From: Allium sativum
Lineage: Eukaryota; Streptophyta; Magnoliopsida; Asparagales; Amaryllidaceae
Direction of reading: 5' to 3'
DNA: 64,000 nucleotides
NCBI GenBank assembly: GCA_030737875.1
Contig: CM060922.1
Location: forward strand, 762,239,603 to 762,303,602
Every line of letters begins with the position of its first letter. Within the stretch, counting starts at the first letter, position 1. Under the pieces are notes generated by a model that ran no database searches, was not told the DNA's origin, and saw only the letters and a list, made by a program, of their open reading frames with translations. This document shows positions 11,041-23,156 of this stretch, in pieces. The position numbers were made by a program, and so were the translations under genes.

Positions 11041-13929
11041 AAAAATTCTATTTTATCACCTACATGAACTATATAGAGAAAAATAGTGTTTCGAAATGAG
11101 TTGTTTTACAATAAAAATCACATTTTTGTTGTATGCATAAATCGTTAAAATATGAAGTGTTAAAAATAGCCACTTGTTCAAAATAAACATAGATGAGTTG
11201 AAATATTCATTAATTAGCTAATGAAATGATTTGCACCTATTTATGTAACATTAGAATGAATGGTGTTTTTAAACCAAATAGAAATCGAATATGAAGTTGA
11301 ATAGAAAATGAAAAATGATATGGACTGTATATATATGTACATGCATATTCATTGAACAGGTTATAGCGAAGGGGCTAGAGAAGAGGAATAAAATTTTGTG
11401 CCCGACAAATAGGTACACATTTACTGATTTGTTTGGGTGATGATTTTGAGCCTATTGGCTAGCCGCTTGGCTTTTTCTTTTTCTTTTTGAGATTAGAAGG
11501 ACCGGGACGCTATTTGCGATTTCCCGACGCTCCCGGTGCAGGGGAGGTTATGGCGAAATTTTTCCAAAATTTAAGGTGTTAGAAAATTTTTTGAAGTTAA
11601 AACGATATTGGAATTGTTGAATGAACTATATTTATATAACTATATAAATATAAATAAAATTAAAACGAAACGAAGCCGTGCAGTTCGTATTTCGAAACCG
11701 TAATTTCAAACGACTAGTACGGGAAATCCGACCATTGGATTTTCCCGAAACCTCAACCGTCGGGTTCGCCTTGGAATAATCTTTCCAACGGCACCAACCT
11801 TGTAAAAATCCAACGGTTGGATTGTCTGGAATGTTTAATTCAAATCTGAAGAAAAACAGCGCCAGAAGCGATTATATTTATATATATATAAATATAATTA
11901 TATATTTAATCGAATAACGACGCTGCAGTTCGTATTTTGAAATCGAAACTTCAAACGATTGTACCGGAAGATCCGACCGTCGGATTTTCCCGAAACTGGA
12001 ACCGTTGGATTCGTTTTGAAAAGACCTTTCTAATGATGTAAATTTTGTGAAGATCCAACGGTTAGATTTTCAGATATGTGTAAATCAAATCGGAAGAAAA
12101 ACAGCGCCACGGCCACTTTATGGCCCGAAACGTCGTTTTGAATATAATGGCTATTTTAAAATAAATAAAAATAGCGATAAATAGTTAGAAAATATCGTAA
12201 GCGATATGGAATGGAAATAAACTGAATTTGCTTGATTTATGTGATGTTTGATGGTTGAATGTGTTTGGTGTGAAAACTATATTAAAGAACACAATTGGTG
12301 TTGTCGAATAATTTAACCATTGAAATAAATCGATTTGAAATTCTAAATATACGTGAATTATTTGAAAAGGCCGAGTTAATTCTCATTTCGAATAATCGAC
12401 CGACGATTGAAATTCGAAGATGAAGACGATGGTCGAAGACCGGAGATCTTCACCTCGTTTGGATGGTAACCGAGGTCCTGATTGGGAGGCATCCCGAAAT
12501 ATGGATAATGAGTGGTGATCGTTCAGACGTACGTGTTGATCGAAGGGTTTGCGAGGTATTTAGTGCCTCCGGTTTCGTTCAGACCCAGAACGGACTTGTA
12601 AATGGACTGTGTGTCCGACATGGGAATTTGTTCTGTGTGATTGATAGCCATCAGTGGCACGGTGTGAATTGCCTGTGTGGCATGCTAAGATGCAGTGATC
12701 AGGGCTTCTGTTGAAAAGCAAAGTCTTGTGGTGATGATCAAAGCACCGCCTGTGTGGCGTAGCTTTGTGTATAACGTGAATTCGCGAGCCTCACACCCCG
12801 GTAGGAACCTAAAACGGGAGGAAGGACCTCAGGGAGGGCATGCGTTTCTTTCTAGCTAGGGTGGTGTCAGTGACCTACCAGCCCTGACATTTATATACTT
12901 TTCACCTATGTGGTTGTTGCTGTTGCGAGGCGCCTCGGTTTGATCGGACGATCCGGGTCCGATGGAGTCATTCGTTGGCTCGTTTACGCCCCAAAGGGCG
13001 GGGAAACGTATTGTTCAGGCATAATAATCCACATCGGTGGACCGGCCCTGACGATTCAAGGGGCAGTTGCGGCTGTTCCTGTGGCTCGGGCTAGAGAGTC
13101 ACGAATTCGGTAAGGACTATCTTTTGCCTTGGTTCATGACGGAAATCCAATTTCCAAATACGTGACGATGCGGTTTCGATTGTATACATACATTTGGCGA
13201 CATAGTGGCATGGGACGCTCATGTCGTCTATGATTGATAGTTATGATTTGAAATCGTTTTCAAAACATATAAACACTAGCAATAATATCAAATGCCTTTG
13301 TTTTATTCGTATCAAGCATATTTTGGCCGTTATAAGGTAAAAACTCTATCCTCCGGTTTGCGTTGCATTGTGTGATGGGAACTGAGTCTTATAACGGCTT
13401 CATTCTTATAAAAAGCATAGCGATGTTTAAAAGAAAGATTTGTTTTAAAGCACTGGCAATCCAATGGAGTAAACCCGTTCCACGAAAGTGGCGTGGTCCT
13501 GTGATTAGCCATATTATATATGTGTTGAGTAGATTTCTTATACCAGTCCCATGACTGACTCGTAGTTTGTTTCACTCTCAAACTCGGGTGCCCCTTTTTC
13601 CACACGGGCAGCCTTGTTTTCAGGTTTCGCTGGTTCTTTCTGGATAGCTGGAGCTGAAGATGGATTCTATCATTTATTTCTTTTTATGCTGTTCAGCTCC
13701 TATTGTACATATTTTGTTTATTTCCGCTGTAGACATTTATGTATAGCTGAACTGTATTTGTGCTAAGTAAGATCCTGTATACTGTGTAACTCTGATGATT
13801 ACTTTTATCCAGTATATTTTGTTGTTCATTCTGGTGTATTTATTTAATTCTGTTCTGCTATTATATGTTTCTGTGTTATATTCCAAAGATAACCTTGTTT
13901 CCGTGAGAACGGGAATTCGGGTCGTCACA
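11041..13929 (+). other. Distal part of LTR B, no gene
   Basis: The block contains a module at about 11400-11500 (GTGCCCGACAAATAGG ... AGCCGCTTGGCTTTTT) that also occurs, on the opposite strand, in the interior of element E. Two diverged copies of a ~250 bp stretch with CGTATTT(C/T)GAAA and GGAT(T)TTCCCGAAAC occur at about 11670-11870 and 11920-12115. The last 1.5 kb is shared with LTR A. Confidence 0.6.
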
Positions 13930-13934
13930 AAACC

Positions 13935-14140
13935 GCAGCCGCTCGCACGCGTTTTCAGGAGGATGGCGGGTGCGAGTTGCACCTCGATGGCGGCGTTGGG
14001 GGGAGCTTGCGACGGCGGATGACGTGGTGGCCCCTGATCTGGTGAAGGCTCGACGATGGAGGCACGGTGTACACACCAAGTTGCGTGTGTTATGGTTTTT
14101 CGTGGTCCAGGCTTAACGTTGAAGAAGAAAGGGATTTAGG
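13935..14140 (+). other. GC-rich leader block of LTR A, continuing from before B
   Basis: Sequence after B's right duplication (GCAGCCGCTCGCACGCG...) is GC-rich and rejoins the leader that was cut at 7852 (GGAGGCCGATTTTGTGCCC). It parallels the GC-rich leader in B. Short ORFs on both strands here are not convincing. Confidence 0.4.
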
Positions 14141-14619
14141 TTAATAAAATATTTAATTATTTTAATTAGCTTTAGTTAATGTAATTAAAACTTTAAAACA
14201 GCATATCCTCTTCAAACAGAAACGGATCTGAACGATTTCAGAAGCATTGGACTTGTAGCGACCAGATCTAGACGATGGAACAAACCATATTTGAAACCGA
14301 GCACTTTGGAAATTCGTCCAAATTTGAACGTGAGTAGAAATTCAGAAATAAACACGAACGATTTCTGAAAACCGATCACTGTGAGATTTCTATTTTTAAA
14401 TTAAAATTAATTATTTATTTTATTGTGAAATTTATATTCATTCTATATAAAATTCATGTGGTGTCATGTATATATTTATTGAAATGTTTGAAATGTTGAT
14501 TGTGTTGTATTGCGGTGAATCACTAAATGAATTTGTGTGTATCATGTTTGTTATTCAAACTGAATTATCATTATTATTAGATTGTTGAAATTAACACTCA
14601 TGTTAATTATAAAATCAGA
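14141..14619 (+). other. AT-rich LTR A sequence, nothing recognised
   Basis: Transition from the leader to the hairpin array. Contains no coding or RNA gene signal that I can see. Confidence 0.4.
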
Positions 14620-16872
14620 TTTAAATAATATTATCATTTGTTTATTAGATGGTGCTAATTAACATTTATGTTAATTGGGAAATTAGATTTAAAGGAAATA
14701 TTTTTATTGTCAAAATTTAAACAATAAAAAGTATAGATGTTAAAGAAACATTTTTATTGTCAAATTAGAGGCAATAGAAAGAATAGATTTTAGAATTGCA
14801 TTTTTATTGTAATTTATATGGAGCAAAAAGAGTAGATTTTAAAGTTGCATTTTTATTGCCACTTTAGATTATTAGAAAAAGAGGAAAATAGGAAGATATA
14901 TTTTTATTGTAAATTTAGTCACAACAAAAAGGATAGATTTAGAAAATAGCATTTTTATTGTCAAGATAGTTGCAGTAAAATGAATTGATACAAAAGAAAC
15001 ATTTATTTTATCATTTTAGTTGTGATTAAAAGAATGGTTTTTAAAGTATCATTTTTGTTGTCATTTGATATGCAATAAAAATAGAAGAGTTGAAAGTATC
15101 ATTTTTGTTGTCATTTTATATAAAACAAAAATAGTCAGTTTTGTCAAACCTGTTGGTTAAAATAAAAATAGTCATCTTTGTTGAATATGACATATAGCTA
15201 AATTCATATTATACAAATAAAATTGTCATTTTTGTTAAAATCATGTTATGTAAATAAAATATGATTATTGAAATAAAAATAACATTTTTATCAAAACATG
15301 ATTATTGTAATAAAAATAACATTTGTGTTAAAACTTGTTAGTTGAAATAAAATTAACATTTGTGTTAAAACATGTTAGTAGGAACAAAAGATTTATTTTT
15401 ATAAAAGAGTAGATTTGAAAAGATTACATTTTTATGTAATACTGTCTTCATTTGATAGAATAGAATTAAAAGACTCCATTTCTATGTAACATTGTTTAAA
15501 GTAAAAAGAATTGAAATAGAAGATTTGATTTTTATTGTCGATTTGTTACAATAAAAAGATAGTTATTAAAATTTATATTTTTAAATGTCATTTTGCTATA
15601 AAAAAAGTTATACCTTTATTGTCACTTAATTTTCAAATAAAAGATTAAATAGAGAGACTATGATAAAAAGAATTCATCTTTGTTGTAACTTTGTTAAACT
15701 AAATAAAATGTCTTTATTGTCATCATAGGTTATAATAAGAAGATTAGAGTTAAAAGATATATTCTTAGTGTCATCTTAGCTTCAATAAAAAGGGTAACAG
15801 AAAGATAAGTTTTATTTGTCCTTTTGTTGCAATAAAAAGATACATTTGTATCAATTAAAATAGAATGAGACAAAATTATTCAACTTTGTCATTTTAAAAG
15901 ATTAAGACTAATATATTCACTTTTATCATTTTAAAGGAATGGGACAAAATATTCATTTTTGTGTCACTTAAAAAGAATGAAGCAAAAACATTCACTTTTA
16001 TCAAATTAAAATAGTTAAGCCTAATTTGTCACCATTATCAATTTACAATAGTTGAAATCCATTTTGTCACTCTTGTCAAATTACTAAAGTTAAATCCAAT
16101 TTGTCACTTTTGTCAAAATTATCATAGTTAAAACAAATTGGTCACTTTTGTCAAACTATAATGGTTTAAACAAAACATTATCATTTTTGTCGCATTAGAT
16201 TTGACAAAACAAATATGTTACTTTCATTTGTTCTGTTGAATTAGAATTGACGACAAAACAAACATATCACTTATATTTGTTATGTTAAATTAGATTTGTC
16301 GACAAAACAAAGTCATTATCTTTGTTGTTTCGTTGAAAAAGATTAGTTAAATCAAAATATACATTTTGTCAAAATATTCATTTTTGTCAAAATAGATTAG
16401 TTAAAGCAAACTATATATTTTTATCAAAATATATACTTTTGTCAAAATAAGACTAGTTGAATCAAAATACACTTTTTTTTGACAAATAGCTTAGTTGAAT
16501 CAAAATAATTATTTCTATCAAAAATATTTACTTTTGTCAAAAATATAATAGTTGAAACAAAAGTTACATTTTGTTAAGTATGATGGTTAAAAACAAAAAT
16601 TACATTTTTGTTAATTAGATTTGACTTAAAACAAAAATTACATTTTTGTTAAATGAAGGAGTTAGACACAAATAGTAATTTGTGAAATAGGTTTGTGTTA
16701 CCATAAAAATATCCATTTTGATAAAATAGAATTGTCAGCAAAATGGATGTATCACTTATTATACATTTTGCTGAAATAGAATTTATATGCAAATATAATA
16801 ATCATTTTTATTTGCATAACATACAATAAAATTTATATGCAAATATAAAAATCATTTTTATTTGCAATCTTA
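14620..16872 (+). repeat. Long array of diverged short inverted repeats (LTR A)
   Basis: Roughly every 55-65 bp there is a short stem-loop. Clear cases are TTTTTATTGT/ACAATAAAAA (14701-14710 and 14721-14730), AACAAACATAT/ATATTTGTT (16257-16267 and 16273-16281), AGCAAAATG-G-ATGTAT/ATACATTTTGCT (16737-16752 and 16761-16772), ATGCAAATA/TATTTGCAT (16787-16795 and 16809-16817) and TGCAAATA/TATTTGCA (16838-16845 and 16859-16866). The stem sequence drifts along the array (ATTTTTATTG to ATTTTTGTT to AACAAA to GCAAATA) while the two arms still match. Most of the array is absent from the 3' LTR of A because of a deletion. Confidence 0.75.
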
Positions 16873-19216
16873 CATTAGAATTTATATTCAAATATAAGAA
16901 TCATATTATTGGTCAAAACTTACATTACAATGTGTAAGTGAGTTAAAGTGACATCTTTATATGTTAATGTATACATTAGAATTTGTATGCAACTTAAAAT
17001 TAACATTTTTAGGTGTTAGGTTATACACTGAAAAACATATACAAATGAGGTTATTTCTTTTATGTGTTGAAATTAAAAATAATTACATACAAATAAAGTA
17101 TAATGAAAATTATGTCTTATTTGTCATCCGCAATAATGTCTTATAAATAAACTACATTCTATTAGATATTAAAAATGTATAAAGAAACTATACGAGTCAA
17201 ATATATTTTATTTCGGCATTAGGAATAAAATATCATGTTTTGTTCATCATCATCAACATGTTGGTAGTATTAAAATTGGTTAAATTCCTTAACCAGTTAT
17301 TTATTAATATGGACTGTTGTTGGCTGAAAATCCCACACGGGTATTGGGATGTTGATTGATATACACTAGTCCCAATATTTATTTGTATGTCAATCGATAG
17401 ATTGACAGGCTGCGATGAGCTTTATTATTTCATTTTAATGCTCACACAGTTGTGAACTTTACTCTGGATGTTGAATGCATGGTTTGATGATTATTTATCA
17501 ATTATTGTCATTTACATACGATGTATGAAATCCATATAACCAAAGTTGCATGGTAAATGATTGAGTCGCTTTCCGATTTAGAATATCTTTTATATAAAGA
17601 ATATTTTAAACAAAGAATTTCTTTTAAATAAAGAATATTTTTAAAACATATTGAAATAAAGAAATTGGATTTTGTGTTGTCGTGGATGGTGTCTTAAATA
17701 ACACTGTCCTTAAACCCTGTATGAAAGAGTAAATCTTTTAACTAAGATTATTAGTGTTTCAAATTATACTTATTAATCAGAATAATTGATATGTGAATTG
17801 GGTTTACCGTGAACTATGTTTTTTTAAACGACATTTGTTCTTTAACCCAATTAGCAGTGAAATTTTCCAAAGTCAAGTTTTCTAATTTAATATATTAAAT
17901 TGGAATTGAGTGGAAATTCGACTTGATAATAATCGAGATAGGCTTCTGTAAAAGAAGACTATTACTATATATGGAATTTGAAAGGGCTTTGTCGTTATTC
18001 CATTTATATCATTAGTCTGATATGGAAATTTATATCGATTATATATTGATTTGATTTCTGTGAAAATTCCATATTTTGGAATATGATTTTGGGTTTATCG
18101 TGAACAATATTTTTAAATAACATTGATTCTTTAACCCAGTTAAAGATAAGATTTATGTCTTAAATTTGAATAATCGTAAAGTAATGATTTTGGATATTAA
18201 AACTGAATTGGAATTTTAATAAATCTTTGAAGATAAGATTTAAGAATAAATTTAAAAGAATTTATCTTTGATAAAATTAATGGGAATCTTTCCCTAATAA
18301 TATGAATATTTTATTTAAAGAATATTCTGAATTGGAAGGAGGCATTGAATGTGTCTTTACAACACTTGATTTTTAATTATAAAAATACGCGAGTTATTCG
18401 GAAAGACCGGGTTTAACCCATTCTGGATAATTACTACGATGATTAAAAGTCGAAGACATTGAAGACGCTGATTGAAGACCGACGATCTTCACATCGAATG
18501 GAAAACTGCTGATGCCTGGCATTGGATCGCTCCCTGTAAAGGATTAATAGTGGTAGTTTGTTCGGATGTACTTGTTGATCGTATGGATATGCGAGCACCT
18601 AGGTGACTCCGGATTCGTTCAGACCCAGAACGGACTTGTAAATGGATGTGTGTCCGACATTGAATTTCATGCCATGTAATTAAATTGATATCTATTAATA
18701 TATTTTTGAGGTGGTGGGGAATTTATTCTCTTGCTAAACACCCTTCTCTGAGACGCATGACCTCAGAGGTTATATATTGGTAGTTATCGATCGCATGGCG
18801 TGAATTGTCAATATGACATGCCAAGATGCAATTGATCGAGGCTTTTGTTGAAAAGCAGAGCCTTGTGGATGATGATCAAAGCATACCCTATTTCGGCATA
18901 ACTTTGTGTATTTCGTTACCTCGCGAGCCTCACACCCCGGTAGAGTCAAAAACAGGACAAGGGAACGTATGGAGTGCACGCGTTTCTTTCTAGCTAGAAG
19001 TGGTGTTTGGGTTTTTACAAGGCCCGACATTTTTACTTATGTGGTTGATGAAATGAGGCGCCTCGGATTTTTATTGGTCGCCAATGGCCAATTTATAAGT
19101 CCAATGGAATCGGGAAACGTGTGTTCAGGAATTGCCAATCCACTAAAGTATTTGTGGACCGGCCCTGCAAGATCCAAGGGTTTGCCAGCGTCCGAATCAA
19201 GAGACATTGCTAGAGT
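16873..19216 (+). other. Distal LTR A sequence, no gene
   Basis: It is collinear with 37600-40946 plus 54501-55010 of the 3' LTR, apart from the LINE and E inserted there. It holds blocks shared with B (CAGAACGGACTTGTAAATGG; GCGAGCCTCACACCCCGGTA; TTTCTTTCTAGCTAG). Small ORFs are not conserved as proteins. Confidence 0.65.
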
Positions 19217-19244
19217 CACTACGCTATAGATGGCCTACGGCAAC
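19217..19244 (+). repeat. Left terminal inverted repeat of the CACTA element
   Basis: Begins CACTACGCTATAGATGGCCT and matches the reversed right end at about 23 of 28 positions. A second subterminal copy of the GTTGCTATAGGC word follows at about 19278. Confidence 0.85.
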
Positions 19245-19305
19245 CCCAAAGAAGTGACGCAATAGGTGCCAAAAAGTGTTGCTATAGGCAAAAAATGACC
19301 TGTGG

Positions 19306-21887
19306 TGTAACGACCCGCATTCTACGCATCATAGGATCATGGAATATTTATTTCTTTCACATATGAAGTCGTATGGTCATGTAACTTTGGGAGACGATTA
19401 TTGGGGTCATTTCCCATGTTCATGATTTTTGTCGATTTTTAAATGACCGTTTTGCCCCTAGTTGGTACTGTTTTGGCCATAACTTTTGATTGGAAAAGAA
19501 TTTTGACCTGAAACCACTTCCATTGGATTCGAATGATGGTTTCTCTTTCCGTAGAGTGGTTACATTAGCCAAACGGACTTACCGTTTGGGAGATATGGCT
19601 GAAACAAGGTTTAGAAGGTGAAAAACAGCTTAATTGGGCTAAACCGGGTGATTAACAGCTAGGCCCAATGGGGGATTTCGGGTTTAGAGGTATTTGAGGG
19701 CTGCTAGGGTTTAGAAAACAATTTTTCATTCATTTTCCAGCCGCCACAAACCTCCTTTGAGCTCTAGCCATGGCCTCCACCTTTTAATTTCATCCCAAAT
19801 CGTCTCTAATCACTTTCTAATCGAAGATTAAGCAAAACTACATCAAATCAAGGAAGGGTAGCACCAAATCAGAGAGAGAGCTGCTGGAACACATAGGGAT
19901 TGGATCCAAATCAGAGATTATTTCAGATCTAAAGTTTGTTTGTGGCTAAGGTGAGTGATTTGCATTGTTTTTCACTAATTAAGGCTAATTATGGTAATTA
20001 GCGAAGATTAGCGAATTTGTGCATGTTAAAAATCTGGAAAAATGTTCATAAATTCTGAAATATTGTTTTAGACCTCTGATATGAATTTGGGTTAATTTGG
20101 TTAAGTTTTGTTAATCCTATGGTGAGTTTTACCTAAACATGCTTAAGGGGTTTTGGGTATGTTTGATCCATTTTACATGCTATGATTTATGTTTTGGTGT
20201 TTGGGGTTCATACTATATGTTGCTATGACTGTATGGTATGCTTTGTGATTGTTTAGAAGTGTTAGATTGGTCGAAAACGCCGTCGAATGGCGTGAAACAA
20301 GTCGCAGGGAAGCTGTGCAGGGACCGGATCGCGGATCGCCCCTATGTGCCACGACCCGGACCGGGGACCACGATCCGATGGTGGGATGAGCTCGAATTCG
20401 AACCGCGTCACGCGCTAGAGCACCCGATCGCATGCCACCTCCACGATCCGATCCCCTCCATTCGTGAAGAGTTATCACGAGCCGCACCACCATGACGATC
20501 TGCTCCACTTCGAAGGCCACGAACGAGGGACTGATGCTACGAGTCACTTCAAGCTCGCGATCCGAACCAGAGGAGGATGAAGGAGCTCGCGATGCGATGA
20601 GTACCAGGGTGCCACGACCCGACCCGACAGGGGTGCCACGAACTGATGAAGCACGATCCGATGATGGCGACCCGACCTGGAGATCATATCACGATCCGAC
20701 CTGGCGAAGGTAGCACGATCCGAGCTGGAGTATCATCACGACCTGGAGCGCCACGAGCTAGAAGGAGCACGACCCGATCCGTATGGCGCGACTCGATCCG
20801 ATGGAGGGAGCACGACCGACCCGATCCGAGATGCTTGGATTTGAAGTGAAGACCACGATCCGACCCGAGCGAGGGTGATGACCACGATCCGAAGCAAGGT
20901 GAAGTGAAGACCGACCCGGATGAAGATGATGACTAAAACCCGAGATGCAAAGGTAGTCCAAATGGAAGTTAGAGCTCAGGATCCATATGGGAACCAATGA
21001 GTTCACTTCGTGATTGGGCTTTGCTGCGGGACGTGTGCAAAGGGGTTGTCGGTATTCATAACTTTGGTTCACCACTGAGAGATGGATAGTGGGCTTGTAG
21101 TGATAGTTACACGGGATTGGATTCCGTCATGGCCCAAAGTATTAGGTGACCAAAGTAGTGGATATCGTATGCTTTACGCACTGAGTGAGGGATGTGAGGA
21201 TGATTGCTATGTTTGATTGTTTGACATCACTATGACATGCACACCCCCACCCCCGTTATCTTTACACCATTTGAAAGGGCACCTTAGAGTGTTGTACAGT
21301 ATGTAGTGCTAACTCTTTGGTTGCAGGTCCAGGTTCAGGTATGATTGGATTATACCTGTTATTGTTATGTTTTGTTGCTTATCGCTCATACCAGGCTTTA
21401 TGTCTGACCCAGAGTTTTATGTCTCCTCTTATTACTCTGGGTGCTCACACGAGCAGACTAGAGACAGGTTATGGTTAGCTGGTGATGCGCGAGTAGCTGA
21501 TTCAGAGGCGAGCAGGAGGCTTCCACGTATGATATATAGACATTCTCCCTGCGTCGTTGGTGGTCACTACTTGGGCATTAGTAGTGTACCTTCTTTATCT
21601 TGCTTTTGCTTTAGAGACAATATTTTAAAAGTTGTAATAAGCTGTATTTTGGATTTCCGCTGCTATGATGCTTAGTTCTAGTTTTCAGCTTATGCACTGT
21701 CTCACCTGTTTTATGTCAAGTATGTTGTTATTATATTTTATTCTATGCGCTGTGAGACATTCTACAGGTTCCTTGTTAGTTCATTTCCTTCTTCCCTTTT
21801 TCTTCTGACGACCGTCCCGTGCTAACTGGACATGTGTACAGCGCACCTTTGGAGGAAATGTCGGTTGGTGCGGGGCGGGCCGTCACA
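19306..21887 (+). repeat. 5' LTR of element C
   Basis: Ends GGGCGGGCCGTCACA directly before the primer site. Contains a GC-rich block with many CACGATCCGA words. ORFs on both strands inside it are identical in the other LTR only because the LTRs are near-identical. Confidence 0.93.
20280..20940 (+). repeat. GC-rich block with recurring CACGA(T/C)CCGA words
   Basis: The word CACGATCCGA or CACGACCCGA occurs about a dozen times at irregular spacing, in a block much more GC-rich than its surroundings. The same block is at 26855-27515 in the other LTR. It could be a leader or a protein-binding cluster; CpG density makes it a likely methylation target. Confidence 0.6.
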
Positions 21888-21888
21888 C

Positions 21889-21904
21889 TTGGTATCAGAG
21901 CTCT
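21889..21904 (+). promoter_or_regulatory. Primer binding site of element C
   Basis: TTGGTATCAGAGCTCT starts one base after the LTR end. TGGTATCAGAGC is the standard initiator-Met tRNA complement used by many plant Ty3/gypsy and copia elements. Confidence 0.9.
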
Positions 21905-22088
21905 AGGTTGCGTAGTTAACCTAGGGAAAGACACTAGGGAGAGATAGAACGTATATGAGAGCGCGTATTTGTGATTACTTTGGTTTTCAAAAGCTATATA
22001 TATATACTATTGGTAGTATAAGAATGAAGTCGTACTGCACTAGCACCACTATGGGGTCGTTAATCGTTTCCCCTTTTACAGATTAACG

Positions 22089-23156
22089 ATGAGCCGATAT
22101 CCTAGAGGTGCTGGTAGAGGGACCAACCATGGGAATGCTCCTGACATGAGGACAATGTTCACCAACTTCATGAGGGAGATGCTTAGGGATGTTCAAGGGG
22201 CAGTTCCCAATCCCGGAAATGGTAGTGGTCCAGTAGTGCAGGCGCCTAGGGTCGATTTCGCCAAGTTGTGCAAGGATTACACTAACCTTGGTGGGAAGCC
22301 GTTCCACGGAATGGAGTCGGCCACAGATGTTCAGGACTGGTTGGATAGCTGTGATCGTATCTTCGACGACTTGGGTCTTGAGGATGCGATGAAGAGAAGG
22401 CTAGCGTCTCGTCAACTGCAAGGGCGAGCGATGAATTGGTGGAATGCCATTAGAACAGCTACTCCAGAAGATCAAGTTACTTGGAATCAGTTTAAGACTC
22501 GCTTTTGTGATAAGTTTATTCCAGCTGCTCATAAATCAGAATTGTTCAGGAAGTTCTTGGAGCTTAAGCAGAACGGTAGAGCAGTCTCGAAGTATATCGC
22601 TGAATTCGACACTTTATCGAAATATGGATGGTCCCTTATCGATACAGTCGAAAAGAAGAACGAGAAGTTCATAACTGGCTTGGATGGGTACTTGGTGGAA
22701 AGACTTATATACCATATCGATGAGACGTTCGAGTCTATTGTAGGAAAGGCATTAAGGTCAGAGAGCCTTTTCCCTAAGTCGAAGACTGAGGTTGCTACGG
22801 CATATGCAGAGGAGCCAAAGCCGCAAGCAGGCGGTGAAGGCCAGAAGAATTCTCAGAACAAGAGGAAGCAGAACCCGACCAAGGATGGTCAGAATAAGAA
22901 AAATAAGAAAGATGGCGAATGCTTTAGTTGTGGCAAGAAGGGCCATTATGCCAGAGATTGTCGAGAAAAGCCTGGGGAAAGGAAGTGCTTTAACTGCGGC
23001 CAGGCGGGACATCACAAGGATGATTGCCTAGAACCTCCTAGGGAGAAGCAGATTGTGAAAGCGTATGCTATCAACGCTGTTCCTTCTTCGTCAAATGCCC
23101 CAACTGCGGCGCAGAAGGAAAAAGGTGTCGTTATTCGAGGTATGCTTTCTATTTGA
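22089..23156 (+). CDS. gag: Gag polyprotein of element C, 355 aa, intact
   Basis: The ORF starts at the ATG 201 bp after the LTR and is open throughout. Residues about 75-240 form a retrotransposon Gag (capsid) domain with the usual WWNAIR, WNQFKTRFCDKFIP and L(E)LKQNGRAVSKYIAEF motifs. A basic linker (about 250-275) precedes two perfect CCHC zinc knuckles: CFSCGKKGHYARDC at 278-291 and CFNCGQAGHHKDDC at 300-313. These bind the element's RNA during particle assembly in the cytoplasm. It stops soon after the knuckles, where a full element would continue into protease. An intact gag next to a destroyed pol suggests the particle protein alone is kept, or that too little time has passed for it to decay. 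Confidence 0.93.
   Translation: MSRYPRGAGRGTNHGNAPDMRTMFTNFMREMLRDVQGAVPNPGNGSGPVVQAPRVDFAKLCKDYTNLGGKPFHGMESATDVQDWLDSCDRIFDDLGLEDAMKRRLASRQLQGRAMNWWNAIRTATPEDQVTWNQFKTRFCDKFIPAAHKSELFRKFLELKQNGRAVSKYIAEFDTLSKYGWSLIDTVEKKNEKFITGLDGYLVERLIYHIDETFESIVGKALRSESLFPKSKTEVATAYAEEPKPQAGGEGQKNSQNKRKQNPTKDGQNKKNKKDGECFSCGKKGHYARDCREKPGERKCFNCGQAGHHKDDCLEPPREKQIVKAYAINAVPSSSNAPTAAQKEKGVVIRGMLSI

Larger units (their letters stand above)
7853..13929 (+). mobile_element. Solo LTR B, 6,077 bp, related to the LTRs of A, E and F
   Basis: It starts TGTAACGACCC, ends GGGTCGTCACA and is flanked by a perfect 5 bp duplication AAACC (7848-7852 and 13930-13934). No primer site or polypurine tract and no second copy are present, so it is a solo LTR left by LTR-LTR recombination. 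The first 700 bp share blocks with A (GGCGCGGTAGTTCG; TTTCGACGAAACCACTTTTG). The last 1.5 kb shares blocks with A's LTR end, for example CAGAACGGACTTGTAAATGG and GGCAATCCAATGGAGTAAAC. Inside are a GC-rich leader, two tandem arrays and hairpin-forming repeats. ORFs 12463-12714, 12910-13113 and 13363-13554 have no recognisable protein content. Confidence 0.85.

Noticed and set aside
14620..16872. CRISPR-like reading of the regular repeats
   Set aside because: The repeated part is not constant, the spacing varies, and the DNA is clearly plant retroelement.
20173..20547. Several ORFs in the GC-rich part of element C LTRs (20173-20849 and 26803-27649)
   Set aside because: They overlap on both strands, reflect CACGATCCGA repeats, and are the same in both LTRs only because the LTRs are near-identical.
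22758..23031. ORFs overlapping gag of element C in other frames and strand
   Set aside because: They are shadows of the intact gag frame.
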